From Acidobacteriota bacterium (lineage in GTDB: Bacteria > Acidobacteriota > Terriglobia > Acidiferrales > UBA7541), in NCBI GenBank assembly GCA_013289825.1, contig JABCZF010000013.1:43252-107251 (forward strand): DNA of 64,000 nucleotides, in the 5' to 3' direction. Positions 55,897 to 64,000 of the stretch are shown here, one piece after another. The position numbers were made by a program, and so were the translations under genes. The notes beneath the pieces were generated by a model, which did not search any database, was not told the origin of the DNA, and saw nothing but the letters and a program-made list of their open reading frames with translations. Each line of letters starts with the position of its first letter. The first letter of the stretch is position 1.

Positions 55897-56853
55897 TCAG
55901 GAAAGATATTTAATAGTTTGCTCGATCAACTTCGAGGTTGGAGCATAGGGCTCGCCGGGAGCGTCGAATTCCATTGAACAATAGCCGCGATAGTTGCTGG
56001 CCTTGAGAATCTCGAATGACTTCTTCAGATCGACGCTGAATTGTTTGTCATCATCATTGGTTTCGCCGTCTTTCACGTGGCAAATATTATAGGCATATTG
56101 AAACATCGCTTCGAGGGCGCGGTCATTGAAATCTGCATCGCCGCTCAGCATGGAATTTGCAAAATCGGGAAGGGCGCGAAGATAAGGATGGTTGACAGCC
56201 TCGATGACCTTGATCAGGAAGAATGCGTCCTCGCTGACCAAATCGTCATTCTCTAGCGTCACGACAACATTCTTGGCCGCGGCATATTCTGCTACCTTGC
56301 GCAGGCTCTCCGCAGTGCGCTCCAGATTTGGGGCCGAGTTCTTTGCCGTTGCAATGTGTGCGCGTATGCCGGGAGAGCCGATGCGCACAGCGACGTCCAC
56401 CCATTTCTCTCCGTAATCGACAGCCTTCTCTTGCGCGGAAGCATCGGCGTCGTAGAAACTATTGACCGCGCTGACGGCAATGTTCACAACGCGGACTTTT
56501 GTTTTCTGCAAGACCTGCTGAAAACTTTCCAGGTAGTCCGGCTGCAACGAAGTGAAATGACGGCTGTGCGGCTCAATGTTGTGAATGTTGAATTTCGCAG
56601 CGACGTGAGCGGGAAACTCGAGCAGGTTCATTCCGGGCAGACTGATATCGCGATCGCGATTGTCAGGGCTCACGATATAGGCACGAAACGGATACGACGC
56701 GATAGCGATACGCTCGCGGGGATGAGGGGGGAAAGAAATGTGCGGTTCGGGATCGGGATTTCCCAAAGCGCCGGGCACGACCGCCGCGGCAAGCCCCCCA
56801 GTGGTCAAAACAGACAACCTTTCCATAAACGCGCGTCGCGTTAGTGGGTCCAT
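55897..56853 (-). CDS. Tat-exported sugar isomerase/epimerase-like TIM-barrel protein
   Basis: A 318-residue protein with a Tat leader ('LTRRAFMERLSVLTTGGLAAA') and an xylose-isomerase-like (AP endonuclease 2 superfamily) barrel. Visible metal-ligand candidates are the Glu in 'VVTLENDDLVSEDAF', the Asp/His in 'NICHVKDGETND' and the Glu in 'YCSMEFDAPGEP'. It likely isomerises or epimerises a sugar or cyclitol, possibly with the convergent Gfo/Idh enzyme, since such pairs are common. The substrate is unknown. A GGAGGGAT motif precedes the ATG on the minus strand. Confidence 0.87.
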   Translation of the reverse strand: MDPLTRRAFMERLSVLTTGGLAAAVVPGALGNPDPEPHISFPPHPRERIAIASYPFRAYIVSPDNRDRDISLPGMNLLEFPAHVAAKFNIHNIEPHSRHFTSLQPDYLESFQQVLQKTKVRVVNIAVSAVNSFYDADASAQEKAVDYGEKWVDVAVRIGSPGIRAHIATAKNSAPNLERTAESLRKVAEYAAAKNVVVTLENDDLVSEDAFFLIKVIEAVNHPYLRALPDFANSMLSGDADFNDRALEAMFQYAYNICHVKDGETNDDDKQFSVDLKKSFEILKASNYRGYCSMEFDAPGEPYAPTSKLIEQTIKYLS

Positions 56854-57046
56854 TTTCGGGATCCCTCCCTAAGGAAGCTATCCGCGCGGAGCAGCATATC
56901 ATTTCACAGCAGACACTTAGTGCTCGGCCGATTCACATGGGCGGCAATCTTCAGATCTATGCGGAAATCGGACGCGAAAGTATCCACTGTGTCTAGTTTG
57001 CTTGACGCCAGACGCGAAGGTGAATAGCCTGTCGCTGGAAGGCAAA

Positions 57047-59167
57047 ATGGTAGGCAGCAAGTCTGACGGAATGACAAAGTCCTCGCCCAAGGCCGAGTCG
57101 AAGGCGATGGGCGTTCAGGAGGGCGAACTCCTTTGGACTCCGAGTGCCGCACAAGTGGAGGACGCAAACCTGACGCGTTTTGCTAAGTGGCTTCGGCGCG
57201 AGCGGGCGCTGGAATTTGATGGCTACGAGGCCATGTGGCATTGGTCGATCACCGAATTGGAAGATTTTTGGCAGGCCATCTGGGATTACTTTGGCATTCA
57301 GGCCTCTGCGCCGCACACCTGCGTGCTCGGTAAGCGTACCATGCCTGGCGCGGAGTGGTTTCCCGGCGCACGGCTCAACTACGCGCAGCACGTCTTGAGG
57401 AACGAACGACCCGGAGCTGATGCACTCTTATTTACGAGCGAGACGACACCGCTAACTGGCATGCCCTGGGAAACTTTTGCGGGACAAGTGCGCATTCTTG
57501 CGACGCGGCTTCGCGAATTCGGCGTCCGGCCGGGCGACCGCGTTGTGGCTCTCATGCCCAACATTCCACAGACAATGATTGCCATGCTGGCGACAACGGC
57601 GATCGGAGCGATCTGGGCGTGCTGCTCGCCGGATTTCGGTTCGCGAGGCGTGATTGACAGGATCCAGCAGCTCTCGCCGAAGGTACTTTTCTGTGCCGAT
57701 GGCTATCGCTACGGCGGCAGAGCGTTTGATCGGAAGAAGGAACTCGCCGAGATTATCGCGGCGCTGGAAGGCCTCGAGCATGTTGTGCTTTTGCCTTACC
57801 TGAATCCCGAGGATCGCGCTGGTCCATGGGACGGCGCATTGCTCTGGAGCGGTCTGCTGGAGCACGCAGCTATTGCCAAAGAGACATTCGAATTCGAGCA
57901 AGTTCCCTTCGGTCACCCGCTTTGGGTTTTGTTTTCGTCAGGCACAACCGGCCTTCCGAAGGCCATCGTGCAGAGCCACGGCGGGATTCTTCTGGAACAA
58001 CTGAAGCTGCAGCACTTTCACATGGACTACCGCGCGGGTCAACGCGCGTTCTTTTTCACCACATCGGGATGGATGATGTGGAATTTTCTGGCAAGCATGC
58101 CGTTAAGCGAAGTCTGTCCGGTGATGTACGACGGGAATCCCGCTTACCCTGCTCCGGATGTGCTTTGGAAAGTGGCACAGGATTCGCGTGCGAGCTTCTT
58201 TGGCGCGAGCCCTGCGTATGTCGAGGTAATGGTTAAGGCCGGGATTGTGCCGCGCGAGCGATTCGACCTGTCGCACCTGCGAGCGGTGATGCCGGCGGGT
58301 TCGCCAGTCTCGCCGGAATGCACGGCGTGGTTCTATCGAAACGTGAAGCAGGACTTGTTGGTGGCAACAGGAAGCGGCGGTACAGATTGTTGCACAGGTT
58401 TTGTTGGCGGCGTGCCTACGCAGCCTGTCTACGCGGGCGAAATCCAGGGACGCTCGCTGGGCGTGGCCGCGCATACATTCAATGAGAAAGGCGAGAGCGT
58501 GATTGACGAGGTCGGAGAACTTGTGCTGACGGAACCGATGCCCTCAATGCCGATTTACTTTTGGGGCGACCATGATGGTTCGCGCTACCGTGATTCCTAT
58601 TTCGACGTGTATCCGGGGGTTTGGCGCCACGGCGACTTTTTCCGGATCAACGGGCGCGGCGGCTGCTTCGTGCTCGGAAGATCGGATGCGACTCTGAACC
58701 GCCTGGGAGTGCGGATCGGCACGGCCGAAATATATCGCGCGCTCGCTCAGATCGAAGAAATAGAGGACAGCCTTGTTGTGAATCTCGATCTGCCTGGCGG
58801 TAAATTCTTCATGCCGCTCTTCGTGAAGCTGATGGCCGGGCTGGAATTGGACGTCGAACTCGAAAGGAGAGTCTGCGAGCAGCTCAGACGCGAATACACG
58901 GCACGTCATGTTCCGGACCGGGTCATCCAAGCGCCGGGAATTCCCATGACCCTCACGCGCAAAAAAATGGAAGTACCCGTGCGCAGAATTCTGATGGGTA
59001 CCCCTTTGGAACAGGCTGCCAACCGCAACACCATGGCCAATCCGGATGCGCTCAATTTTTTTGTGGATTACGCGAAAACGCAGAAGGACTATTCACTGGC
59101 CGCTAAGCCGGAGTTTGCCGGAGGCCAAGGCGAATCGCAAAGTCTGGAGAAAAGTGATGGGCGCTGA
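57047..59167 (+). CDS. Acetoacetyl-CoA synthetase
   Basis: About 706 residues. It is an ANL-family ligase of the acetoacetate-CoA ligase type: long N-terminal domain with 'MPGAEWFPGARLNYAQHVL', ATP loop 'LFSSGTTGLPKAIVQSHGG', 'GSGGTDCCTGFVGG', 'VWRHGDFFRINGRGG' and catalytic Lys in 'MTLTRKKMEVPVRRIL'. It makes acetoacetyl-CoA from acetoacetate, ATP and CoA. I chose ATG 57047 with GGAAGG 4 bases upstream. TTG at 57002 and ATG at 57071 or 57107 are alternatives. The end overlaps the next gene by 11 bases, so it is the first gene of the operon that runs out of the window. Confidence 0.93.
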   Translation: MVGSKSDGMTKSSPKAESKAMGVQEGELLWTPSAAQVEDANLTRFAKWLRRERALEFDGYEAMWHWSITELEDFWQAIWDYFGIQASAPHTCVLGKRTMPGAEWFPGARLNYAQHVLRNERPGADALLFTSETTPLTGMPWETFAGQVRILATRLREFGVRPGDRVVALMPNIPQTMIAMLATTAIGAIWACCSPDFGSRGVIDRIQQLSPKVLFCADGYRYGGRAFDRKKELAEIIAALEGLEHVVLLPYLNPEDRAGPWDGALLWSGLLEHAAIAKETFEFEQVPFGHPLWVLFSSGTTGLPKAIVQSHGGILLEQLKLQHFHMDYRAGQRAFFFTTSGWMMWNFLASMPLSEVCPVMYDGNPAYPAPDVLWKVAQDSRASFFGASPAYVEVMVKAGIVPRERFDLSHLRAVMPAGSPVSPECTAWFYRNVKQDLLVATGSGGTDCCTGFVGGVPTQPVYAGEIQGRSLGVAAHTFNEKGESVIDEVGELVLTEPMPSMPIYFWGDHDGSRYRDSYFDVYPGVWRHGDFFRINGRGGCFVLGRSDATLNRLGVRIGTAEIYRALAQIEEIEDSLVVNLDLPGGKFFMPLFVKLMAGLELDVELERRVCEQLRREYTARHVPDRVIQAPGIPMTLTRKKMEVPVRRILMGTPLEQAANRNTMANPDALNFFVDYAKTQKDYSLAAKPEFAGGQGESQSLEKSDGR

Positions 59168-60980
59168 CGGCAAGACCCGCTGTTTTACGCTGCCTTCCCA
59201 AATTGCGGACGTGCCCGGCACGGAAGGCTGGGAATCGATGTATCCCTACTACACGCGGTTTCAGCCGGAAGACGATCAGCGCTTCTGGTTTTACAACGCG
59301 ATGCATTTCCCGGAGCCGATGCCGGCGTTTGATGCGCTCACGGCGGAAGTTCCTTACGAGGGACTCGGCGCATTTACGACGCGAGTTTTTGCGTTTCCGA
59401 CGACCATGGGAATCGAACACCGTATCGTCAACGGCCGCATTTACATTACGGCGAACCCCGTCACCGATCCGGCCGAGATTCAGCGTCGCCTGGCGATTTT
59501 CCAGGAGCGAGCCGGCTACTACTACGAGAATTGGGATAGGTTGTTCCGCGAGTGGAAAGTTCGTTTGGAGAATTTGATCCACGAACTTGAAGCGATCAAA
59601 GTTCCGAAGTTGCCGGAGTTCGATGAAGCGGAAGTTGTGACGCAGGCCAAGGGTCTGGGCCAAAACCACTATGTGCGGGAGAGTTTTCATCGCGTCATTG
59701 AGCTGTTCTCGAAAATGTGGCACCACCATTTCGAGATGTTGATGCTTGGCTACGGCGCCTACATGGTGTTTTTCGATTTCTGCAAGAAGGCCTTTCCGGA
59801 AACCGCGGACCAGACGGTGGCTCGCATGGTGGCTGGCATCGAAGTGCTGATGTTCCGCCCAGACGACGAACTGAAGCGCCTTGCGAGGCTGGCGATTGAC
59901 TATGGCGTCGACGATTTGTTCGCCTCGGATTGCGATTTGAAGAAGCTACTTGATGATTTACGGGGTCGCGGCGAGCCGGGCAAGCGGTGGTTGGCCGAGC
60001 TCGACAAATCGCGCGAACCGTGGTTCAACATGTCGACCGGAGATGGTTTCTATCACCATCACTTGAGCTGGAACGATGATCTCTCCGTCCCGTTCGCCGC
60101 ATTGCCACGTTACGTCGAACAGCTTCGGCGGGGCGAGTCGTTGGAACGCCCTACGGAAAGATTGAAGGAGGAACGCGGTCGCATCATCGCCGAGTATCGG
60201 GGGCTGCTGAGAAGCGAAGACGAGCGCCAGGCATTCGACCAGATGCTGGGGTTGTCCCACCTTGTTTTTCCTTTCGTGGAAAACCACAAGTTTTACTGCG
60301 AACACTGGTTCACATCACTTTTCTTCAAGAAAGTTCGCGAATTCGGCGCGTTGCTGGTGGCCTATGGCGTGCTGGCCGATGCTGAAGATGTTTTCCAACT
60401 GCAATACGTGGAAATCGAAAGCGCGCTGGCTGACGTGAGTCTTGCGTGGGCCGGCGGCGGCAAGCCGCTAGGCGCAGCCCATTGGCGACCGATCGTACAG
60501 GAACGCAAGCGCATCCTCGAAAAGTTTAGGGAGTGGAACCCGCCGCCGGCCCTGGGTCCGATCCCGTCGCAAATTAATGACCCGGCGCTGCAGATGCTAT
60601 GGGGCATAACTTCGGAAACGCTGGAATCCTGGTCTCGTACCGTTGAAGCAGGACACGAGAAAGAGATTGTAGGATTTGCCGCTTCTCCGGGGGTTGTGGA
60701 AGGAATTGCGCGCGTGCTGAGAAATGTAAACGACATCGGGCAAATTCGCGAAGGCGAGATTTTGGTGTGTCCTGTGACAGCGCCGAGTTGGGGCCCGGTC
60801 TTCGGAAAAATTAGGGCGGCTGTCTCCGATATTGGCGGCACTATGTCACACGCGGCCATCGTAGCGCGAGAGTATGGGCTGCCCGCGGTGGTTGGCACCG
60901 GTCAGGCGACGCAGCGCATCAAGACTGGGCAGCGGCTTCGCGTAGATGGCAATCGCGGGATTGTCAGCATTCTGGATTGA
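59157..60980 (+). CDS. Phosphohistidine-domain protein (phenylphosphate synthase A-like)
   Basis: A 607-residue protein of about 70 kDa. The C-terminal ~90 residues are the mobile phosphohistidine domain of PEP-utilising enzymes ('ILVCPVTAPSWGPVF', then 'GGTMSHAAIVAREYGLPAVV' with His565). The first ~470 residues are helical and aromatic-rich ('WHHHFEMLMLGYGAYMVFFD', 'HHHLSWNDDLSVPF') and should bind the substrate. The PEP/pyruvate barrel is absent. This layout matches subunit A of phenylphosphate synthase, in which ATP phosphorylates a His that then phosphorylates an enol or phenol. The start ATG 59157 overlaps the AACS stop. The ATP-binding partner is the next gene, 12 bases downstream. Confidence 0.85.
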   Translation: MGADGKTRCFTLPSQIADVPGTEGWESMYPYYTRFQPEDDQRFWFYNAMHFPEPMPAFDALTAEVPYEGLGAFTTRVFAFPTTMGIEHRIVNGRIYITANPVTDPAEIQRRLAIFQERAGYYYENWDRLFREWKVRLENLIHELEAIKVPKLPEFDEAEVVTQAKGLGQNHYVRESFHRVIELFSKMWHHHFEMLMLGYGAYMVFFDFCKKAFPETADQTVARMVAGIEVLMFRPDDELKRLARLAIDYGVDDLFASDCDLKKLLDDLRGRGEPGKRWLAELDKSREPWFNMSTGDGFYHHHLSWNDDLSVPFAALPRYVEQLRRGESLERPTERLKEERGRIIAEYRGLLRSEDERQAFDQMLGLSHLVFPFVENHKFYCEHWFTSLFFKKVREFGALLVAYGVLADAEDVFQLQYVEIESALADVSLAWAGGGKPLGAAHWRPIVQERKRILEKFREWNPPPALGPIPSQINDPALQMLWGITSETLESWSRTVEAGHEKEIVGFAASPGVVEGIARVLRNVNDIGQIREGEILVCPVTAPSWGPVFGKIRAAVSDIGGTMSHAAIVAREYGLPAVVGTGQATQRIKTGQRLRVDGNRGIVSILD

Positions 60981-60992
60981 AAGAGGACGGCA

Positions 60993-62078
60993 TTGACGAA
61001 TCCTAAACTCGTAAGCCGCTTCAACGAGGTTGGCATCAACGACTGGCTGAGGGTTGGCGGCAAAGGAGCGAGCCTCGGTGAACTGGCCGGCGCAGGGATT
61101 CGCGTGCCGCAAGGTTGCGTCGTGACCACGGCGGCTTTTGAACAGTTTTTGGCTGCCATTGATCCTCGAGGATCGATCCGGCGTGAAATCGAGAAAGTGG
61201 CAGCGGATGATCTTGTGGCCTGCACGCGCGTCGGAGCCGAAGTGCGTGCGCGCCTGGAAGGCTTAACTCTGCCGGAGGATCTCCAAAAACAAATCGCGAC
61301 CCACTACGATGAGCTCCATTCACGGGTGGGCGGCGCCGGAAACGCCGAACCAGTTGCGATTCGCTCCAGTGCGACCAGCGAAGACAGCGCCTATGCGAGC
61401 TTCGCGGGACTGCAGGATACTTACCTTTGGGTCCGTGGCGTCGATTCGGTGATAGAACACGTCCGCAAATGCTGGGCAAGCTTGTATGCCGTGGAGTCGA
61501 TAATGTACCGCCGGCGATTAAATCTGCCGGAACAGGGATTGGCGATGGGAGTGGTAATTCAACGCATGATCGATTCGCGGTGCTCTGGCGTGATGTTTTC
61601 GCGCAGCCCGAACACTGGCGACTGCTCCGTTGTGGTAGTCGAGGCCAGTTGGGGATTGGGCTCAGCCATTGTCAGCGGGGAAGTCACGCCGGACAGGTAC
61701 GTAGTGGAAAAAATCACGCGCGAGATCGTGAGCCGCACGGTATCAACGAAGATGCGCATGCACCGGCCTAATCGCGTGGGTGTCGGAGTGATCGATGAAG
61801 AAGTCCCAGTCGATCAACAGAACACCGCTTGCCTCGGCGACGACGAACTCCTCGAGTTGGCCGACATTGGAAAGCGCGTCGAACGCCACTACGGTTGCCC
61901 GCAGGATATCGAGTGGGCCATCGCGCGGGATCTTCCGGCGATTGAAAATACCTTCTTGCTACAGAGTCGACCGGAAACAGTTTGGGCGGCGAAAGATGCC
62001 ACGCCAGTGGCCGCTCCCAAAAGCAAGCCATTCGATCACGTATTCTCGCTCCTCAGCGGTGGAGCCGGCAAAAAATGA
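60993..62078 (+). CDS. PEP-synthase-type ATP-binding subunit (phenylphosphate synthase B-like)
   Basis: A 361-residue (~40 kDa) stand-alone PPDK/PEP-synthase N-terminal domain: 'GGKGASLGEL' (22-31), 'IRSSATSEDSAYASFAGLQD' (123-142), 'VEASWGLGSAIVSGEVTPD' and the terminal 'FLLQSRPETVW'. It binds ATP and passes its beta-phosphate to the His of the partner protein, releasing AMP. The start is TTG at 60993, preceded by AGAGGACGG. Its stop overlaps the biotin carrier ATG (ATGA). The adjacent protein supplies the swivelling His domain, so the two form one enzyme split over two genes. Confidence 0.88.
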   Translation: MTNPKLVSRFNEVGINDWLRVGGKGASLGELAGAGIRVPQGCVVTTAAFEQFLAAIDPRGSIRREIEKVAADDLVACTRVGAEVRARLEGLTLPEDLQKQIATHYDELHSRVGGAGNAEPVAIRSSATSEDSAYASFAGLQDTYLWVRGVDSVIEHVRKCWASLYAVESIMYRRRLNLPEQGLAMGVVIQRMIDSRCSGVMFSRSPNTGDCSVVVVEASWGLGSAIVSGEVTPDRYVVEKITREIVSRTVSTKMRMHRPNRVGVGVIDEEVPVDQQNTACLGDDELLELADIGKRVERHYGCPQDIEWAIARDLPAIENTFLLQSRPETVWAAKDATPVAAPKSKPFDHVFSLLSGGAGKK

Positions 62079-62578
62079 AGTTCACCAACGAGGACGTGCA
62101 GCAGATTCTGCAGCTTCTTGACGCTACCAAGTACGACGACCTGCTCCTCGAAACCGAGCGCTTCAAGCTGACGCTTCGCCGCAACCGCGACAGTGGGAAC
62201 TGGACCGAGGAAACACAGGTGCTCTCGGAGCCGAATATCGTGAAGGCTTCAACTGGAACGCCAGTTGCTGTGAACGCCGGAGCTATGGCGACAGCGGATT
62301 CGGCAAAACCCGGAGATTCGCGAAAGGCAGGATGGCTTGACGTTCGCGCGCACTTGCCGGGCACGTTTTATCGCTCTCCGAAGCCAGGCGCGCCGCCGTT
62401 CGTCGAAATTGGGAGCCATGTCGAAGAAGAAACGGTCGTGGGCATCATTGAGACGATGAAGTTGATGAACGCGATTCACGCACGGACCAGGGGCGAAATC
62501 GTCGAGATTTGTTTTGAGAACGCTCAGTTCACGGAAAGAGATGCGGTGCTGATGCGCATCAAGCCGGGCTCCGAGTGA
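62075..62578 (+). CDS. accB: Biotin carboxyl carrier protein
   Basis: A 167-residue AccB-like protein. It has an N-terminal helical segment ('FTNEDVQQILQLLDATKYDD'), a variable linker rich in Ala and Ser (about 55-85), and a C-terminal biotinyl domain with 'GIIETMKLMNAIHA', biotin on Lys129. The thumb-like insertion 'GTFYRSPKPGAPPFVEIG' is present as in AccB. It overlaps the ATP-binding subunit gene at the 5' end and the biotin carboxylase gene at the 3' end (four bases each). It is therefore a dedicated part of this operon rather than a free-standing acetyl-CoA carboxylase gene. Confidence 0.93.
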   Translation: MKFTNEDVQQILQLLDATKYDDLLLETERFKLTLRRNRDSGNWTEETQVLSEPNIVKASTGTPVAVNAGAMATADSAKPGDSRKAGWLDVRAHLPGTFYRSPKPGAPPFVEIGSHVEEETVVGIIETMKLMNAIHARTRGEIVEICFENAQFTERDAVLMRIKPGSE

Positions 62579-63933
62579 CTCTGCGCCGCATCCTTATCGC
62601 CAATCGCGGCGAGATTGCCGTGCGCGTGATTCGAACGTGCCAGCGGCTCGGCATAGAAACCGTGCTGGCCGCCTCCGAAGCTGATCTGGATTCCATGGGC
62701 GCGCGATTGGCGGATCGTACGATATGCATCGGCCCCGCAAATTCATCCGCGAGTTATCTGAATATCGAAGCTATCGTTGCCGCTGCTGTTACCAGCAGGG
62801 CGGGTGCAATTCATCCAGGCTACGGTTTTTTATCAGAGAATCAAAAACTAGCGGAGGCCTCGAATCATGCCGGTGTCATCTTCATCGGCCCCACGGTTGA
62901 GCAGCTCGACGCGGTCGGCGACAAACTCAAAGCGCGTGCACGCGCTGCTGCTGCGGGACTGGCTAGTGTCCCTGGAGGCGAAGTGCGCGGCCTCGACGAA
63001 GCGCAGCAGCTTGCTACGGAGATCGGCTGGCCGATACTCATCAAGGCAGTGGGTGGTGGTGGCGGCCGAGGCATGAAGCAAGTGCGCGACGCCGCCAAGC
63101 TTGCTGCCGCGATGGAAATGGCGATGGCCGAGGCGCAGGCAAGCTTCGGCGATCCGCGTTTGTATATCGAGCGCTACATCTCGCACTGCCGTCACATCGA
63201 AGTGCAGATCCTCGGGGACGGCGAAGAAGTCATCCATCTCGGCACTCGCGACTGCTCGATTCAGCGGCGCTATCAAAAACTCGTGGAAGAAGCGCCAGCA
63301 CCCAACATCAGTGAAACGCTGCGCGAAGAGATACATCGCGCGGCAGTTGCGTTTGCGAGGCATCTGAAATATAGGAGCTTGGGCACAGTAGAAATGCTCG
63401 TCGATTGTGATCGCAACATGTTCTACTTCTTGGAAATGAACGCGCGCATTCAGGTCGAGCATTCCGTCACGGAAGCGATTTGCGGGCTGGACCTTGTCGA
63501 GGAGCAGATCGCGGTTGCGGAGGGCCGCAAGCTACGATGGAAGCAGTACGAAATCAAATTCACGGGTCACGCGATCGAGTGTCGGATCAATGCTGAAGAC
63601 TGGACGCAAGATTTTCGTCCGAGCCCTGGCACAGTGGGGCGAGCTATTTTTCCGGCTGGGCAGGGAATTCGCGTGGACTCGCACATCCAGGCCGGAGCGA
63701 CGGTGCCACCTTACTACGACTCGCTTATGGGAAAGTTGATCGTTTGCGGCGCGGACCGCATAGAAGCGCTGCACAAATTGCGGGACGCGCTGGCGAATCT
63801 GGAAATCACAGGCGTAGCCACAAATGTGCCGATGCACGCCGAGCTCGTGCGTAACGCGGAATTTACTCACGGTAGTGTCAACACTGCTTTTTTCGAGCGA
63901 TTTCTTGAAGATAGAAATACGGAGGCGGTGTGA
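62575..63933 (+). CDS. accC: Biotin carboxylase
   Basis: A 452-residue ATP-grasp biotin carboxylase: 'ILIANRGEIAVRVIRTCQRLG', 'HPGYGFLSENQKLA', the glycine loop 'VGGGGGRGMK', 'GTRDCSIQRRYQKLVEEAPAP' and 'FLEMNARIQVEHSVTEAICG'. It carboxylates biotin on the carrier protein with bicarbonate and ATP. The start is GTG in the overlap GTGA with the carrier gene. In standard AccC the sequence is usually EMNTRIQVEHPVTE, so this is a slightly divergent paralogue, consistent with a special carboxylase. A carboxyltransferase gene should follow and begins at 63972. Confidence 0.95.
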   Translation: MTLRRILIANRGEIAVRVIRTCQRLGIETVLAASEADLDSMGARLADRTICIGPANSSASYLNIEAIVAAAVTSRAGAIHPGYGFLSENQKLAEASNHAGVIFIGPTVEQLDAVGDKLKARARAAAAGLASVPGGEVRGLDEAQQLATEIGWPILIKAVGGGGGRGMKQVRDAAKLAAAMEMAMAEAQASFGDPRLYIERYISHCRHIEVQILGDGEEVIHLGTRDCSIQRRYQKLVEEAPAPNISETLREEIHRAAVAFARHLKYRSLGTVEMLVDCDRNMFYFLEMNARIQVEHSVTEAICGLDLVEEQIAVAEGRKLRWKQYEIKFTGHAIECRINAEDWTQDFRPSPGTVGRAIFPAGQGIRVDSHIQAGATVPPYYDSLMGKLIVCGADRIEALHKLRDALANLEITGVATNVPMHAELVRNAEFTHGSVNTAFFERFLEDRNTEAV

Positions 63934-63971
63934 AACACCGGTGAACGCCATGCGGTGTGTCAGAGACTGAA

Positions 63972-64000
63972 ATGGCGGACATTCAACTCCTCGATGTCTC
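63972..64000 (+). CDS. Probable HMGL-like carboxyltransferase (3' partial)
   Basis: The last 29 bases read ATG then 'ADIQLLDV' and run out of the window. This start resembles HMGL/pyruvate-carboxylase-type carboxyltransferase barrels, which begin with a strand ending in D-V-x-x-R-D. The position, 38 bases after biotin carboxylase, is where a carboxyltransferase is expected. Nine codons are not enough to be sure. Citramalate or HMG-CoA-lyase-like enzymes also begin this way. Confidence 0.45.

Noticed and set aside
59157..62078. Calling the dikinase pair a phenol-degradation phenylphosphate synthase outright
   Set aside because: No phenylphosphate carboxylase (UbiD-type) genes are adjacent, whereas biotin carboxylase and acetoacetyl-CoA synthetase are, so only the architecture is borrowed.
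62075..63933. Calling the biotin genes the housekeeping acetyl-CoA carboxylase
   Set aside because: They are translationally coupled to the dikinase-like genes, and no accA/accD follows within view. The symbols are given only for family membership.

Overview
The window looks like a chromosome segment of an Acidobacteriota bacterium, probably Terriglobia. This rests on the mix of families: a very large TonB-dependent receptor with a carboxypeptidase-like N-terminal domain, a CRTAC1/ASPIC-type FG-GAP protein, Tat-exported Gfo/Idh and sugar-isomerase-like enzymes, a CCAEP-tail radical SAM protein, and moderately GC-rich coding DNA with frequent GTG/TTG starts. I see no IS element, prophage, CRISPR array or rRNA. 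There is one tRNA, tRNA-Arg(CCG).

Layout. 1-6.5 kb: the 3' part of a six-hairpin-glycosidase-like gene, the tRNA, a small Tat-exported protein, an MscS channel with a co-directional unknown gene, and a signalling set (YfiR-like protein, HPt protein, receiver-GGDEF diguanylate cyclase). 6.6-13.6 kb: a two-subunit molybdenum hydroxylase and the TonB-dependent receptor, which has a 16-bp perfect palindrome upstream. 13.6-20.6 kb, all minus strand: PPK2 kinase, BamA/TamA-like protein, multicopper oxidase and a phosphoesterase/phospholipase C. 20.9-24.7 kb: agmatinase, APC permease and an unusual Lgt-methyltransferase fusion. 24.7-30.3 kb: aconitase, divergent from a CCAEP-tail radical SAM gene that is followed by an ATP-grasp gene. 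30.3-35.9 kb: YggX, FKBP, a HAD hydrolase, zwf, glk and a membrane-protein gene broken by frameshifts. 36-42 kb: mmsA, a Rieske oxygenase alpha subunit, a LacI regulator and an FG-GAP protein. 42.4-46.7 kb: a multi-PAS hybrid histidine kinase and a TPR protein. 46.8-56.9 kb: a sugar region with a GH31 alpha-xylosidase-like enzyme, mutarotase, SSS symporter plus a small membrane protein, xylulokinase with a non-canonical start, Gfo/Idh oxidoreductase and a TIM-barrel isomerase-like protein. 57.0-64.0 kb: a tightly packed operon.

The 57-64 kb operon is the most interesting part. It runs acetoacetyl-CoA synthetase, a phosphohistidine-domain protein, a PEP-synthase-type ATP-binding protein, a biotin carboxyl carrier, a biotin carboxylase, and the first codons of what may be an HMGL/pyruvate-carboxylase-type carboxyltransferase. 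The two dikinase pieces together lack the PEP/pyruvate C-terminal barrel, as in two-subunit phenylphosphate synthase. I infer a biotin-dependent ketone carboxylation pathway: the ketone is activated as an enol phosphate, carboxylated to acetoacetate (or a homologue), and then activated with CoA. This is a hypothesis drawn from gene order and domain logic.

Functional themes: sugar uptake and breakdown (xylosides, glucose through glk/zwf), envelope biogenesis and export (BamA-like, FKBP, several Tat signals), c-di-GMP and two-component signalling, and oxidative chemistry (molybdenum hydroxylase, multicopper oxidase, Rieske enzyme).
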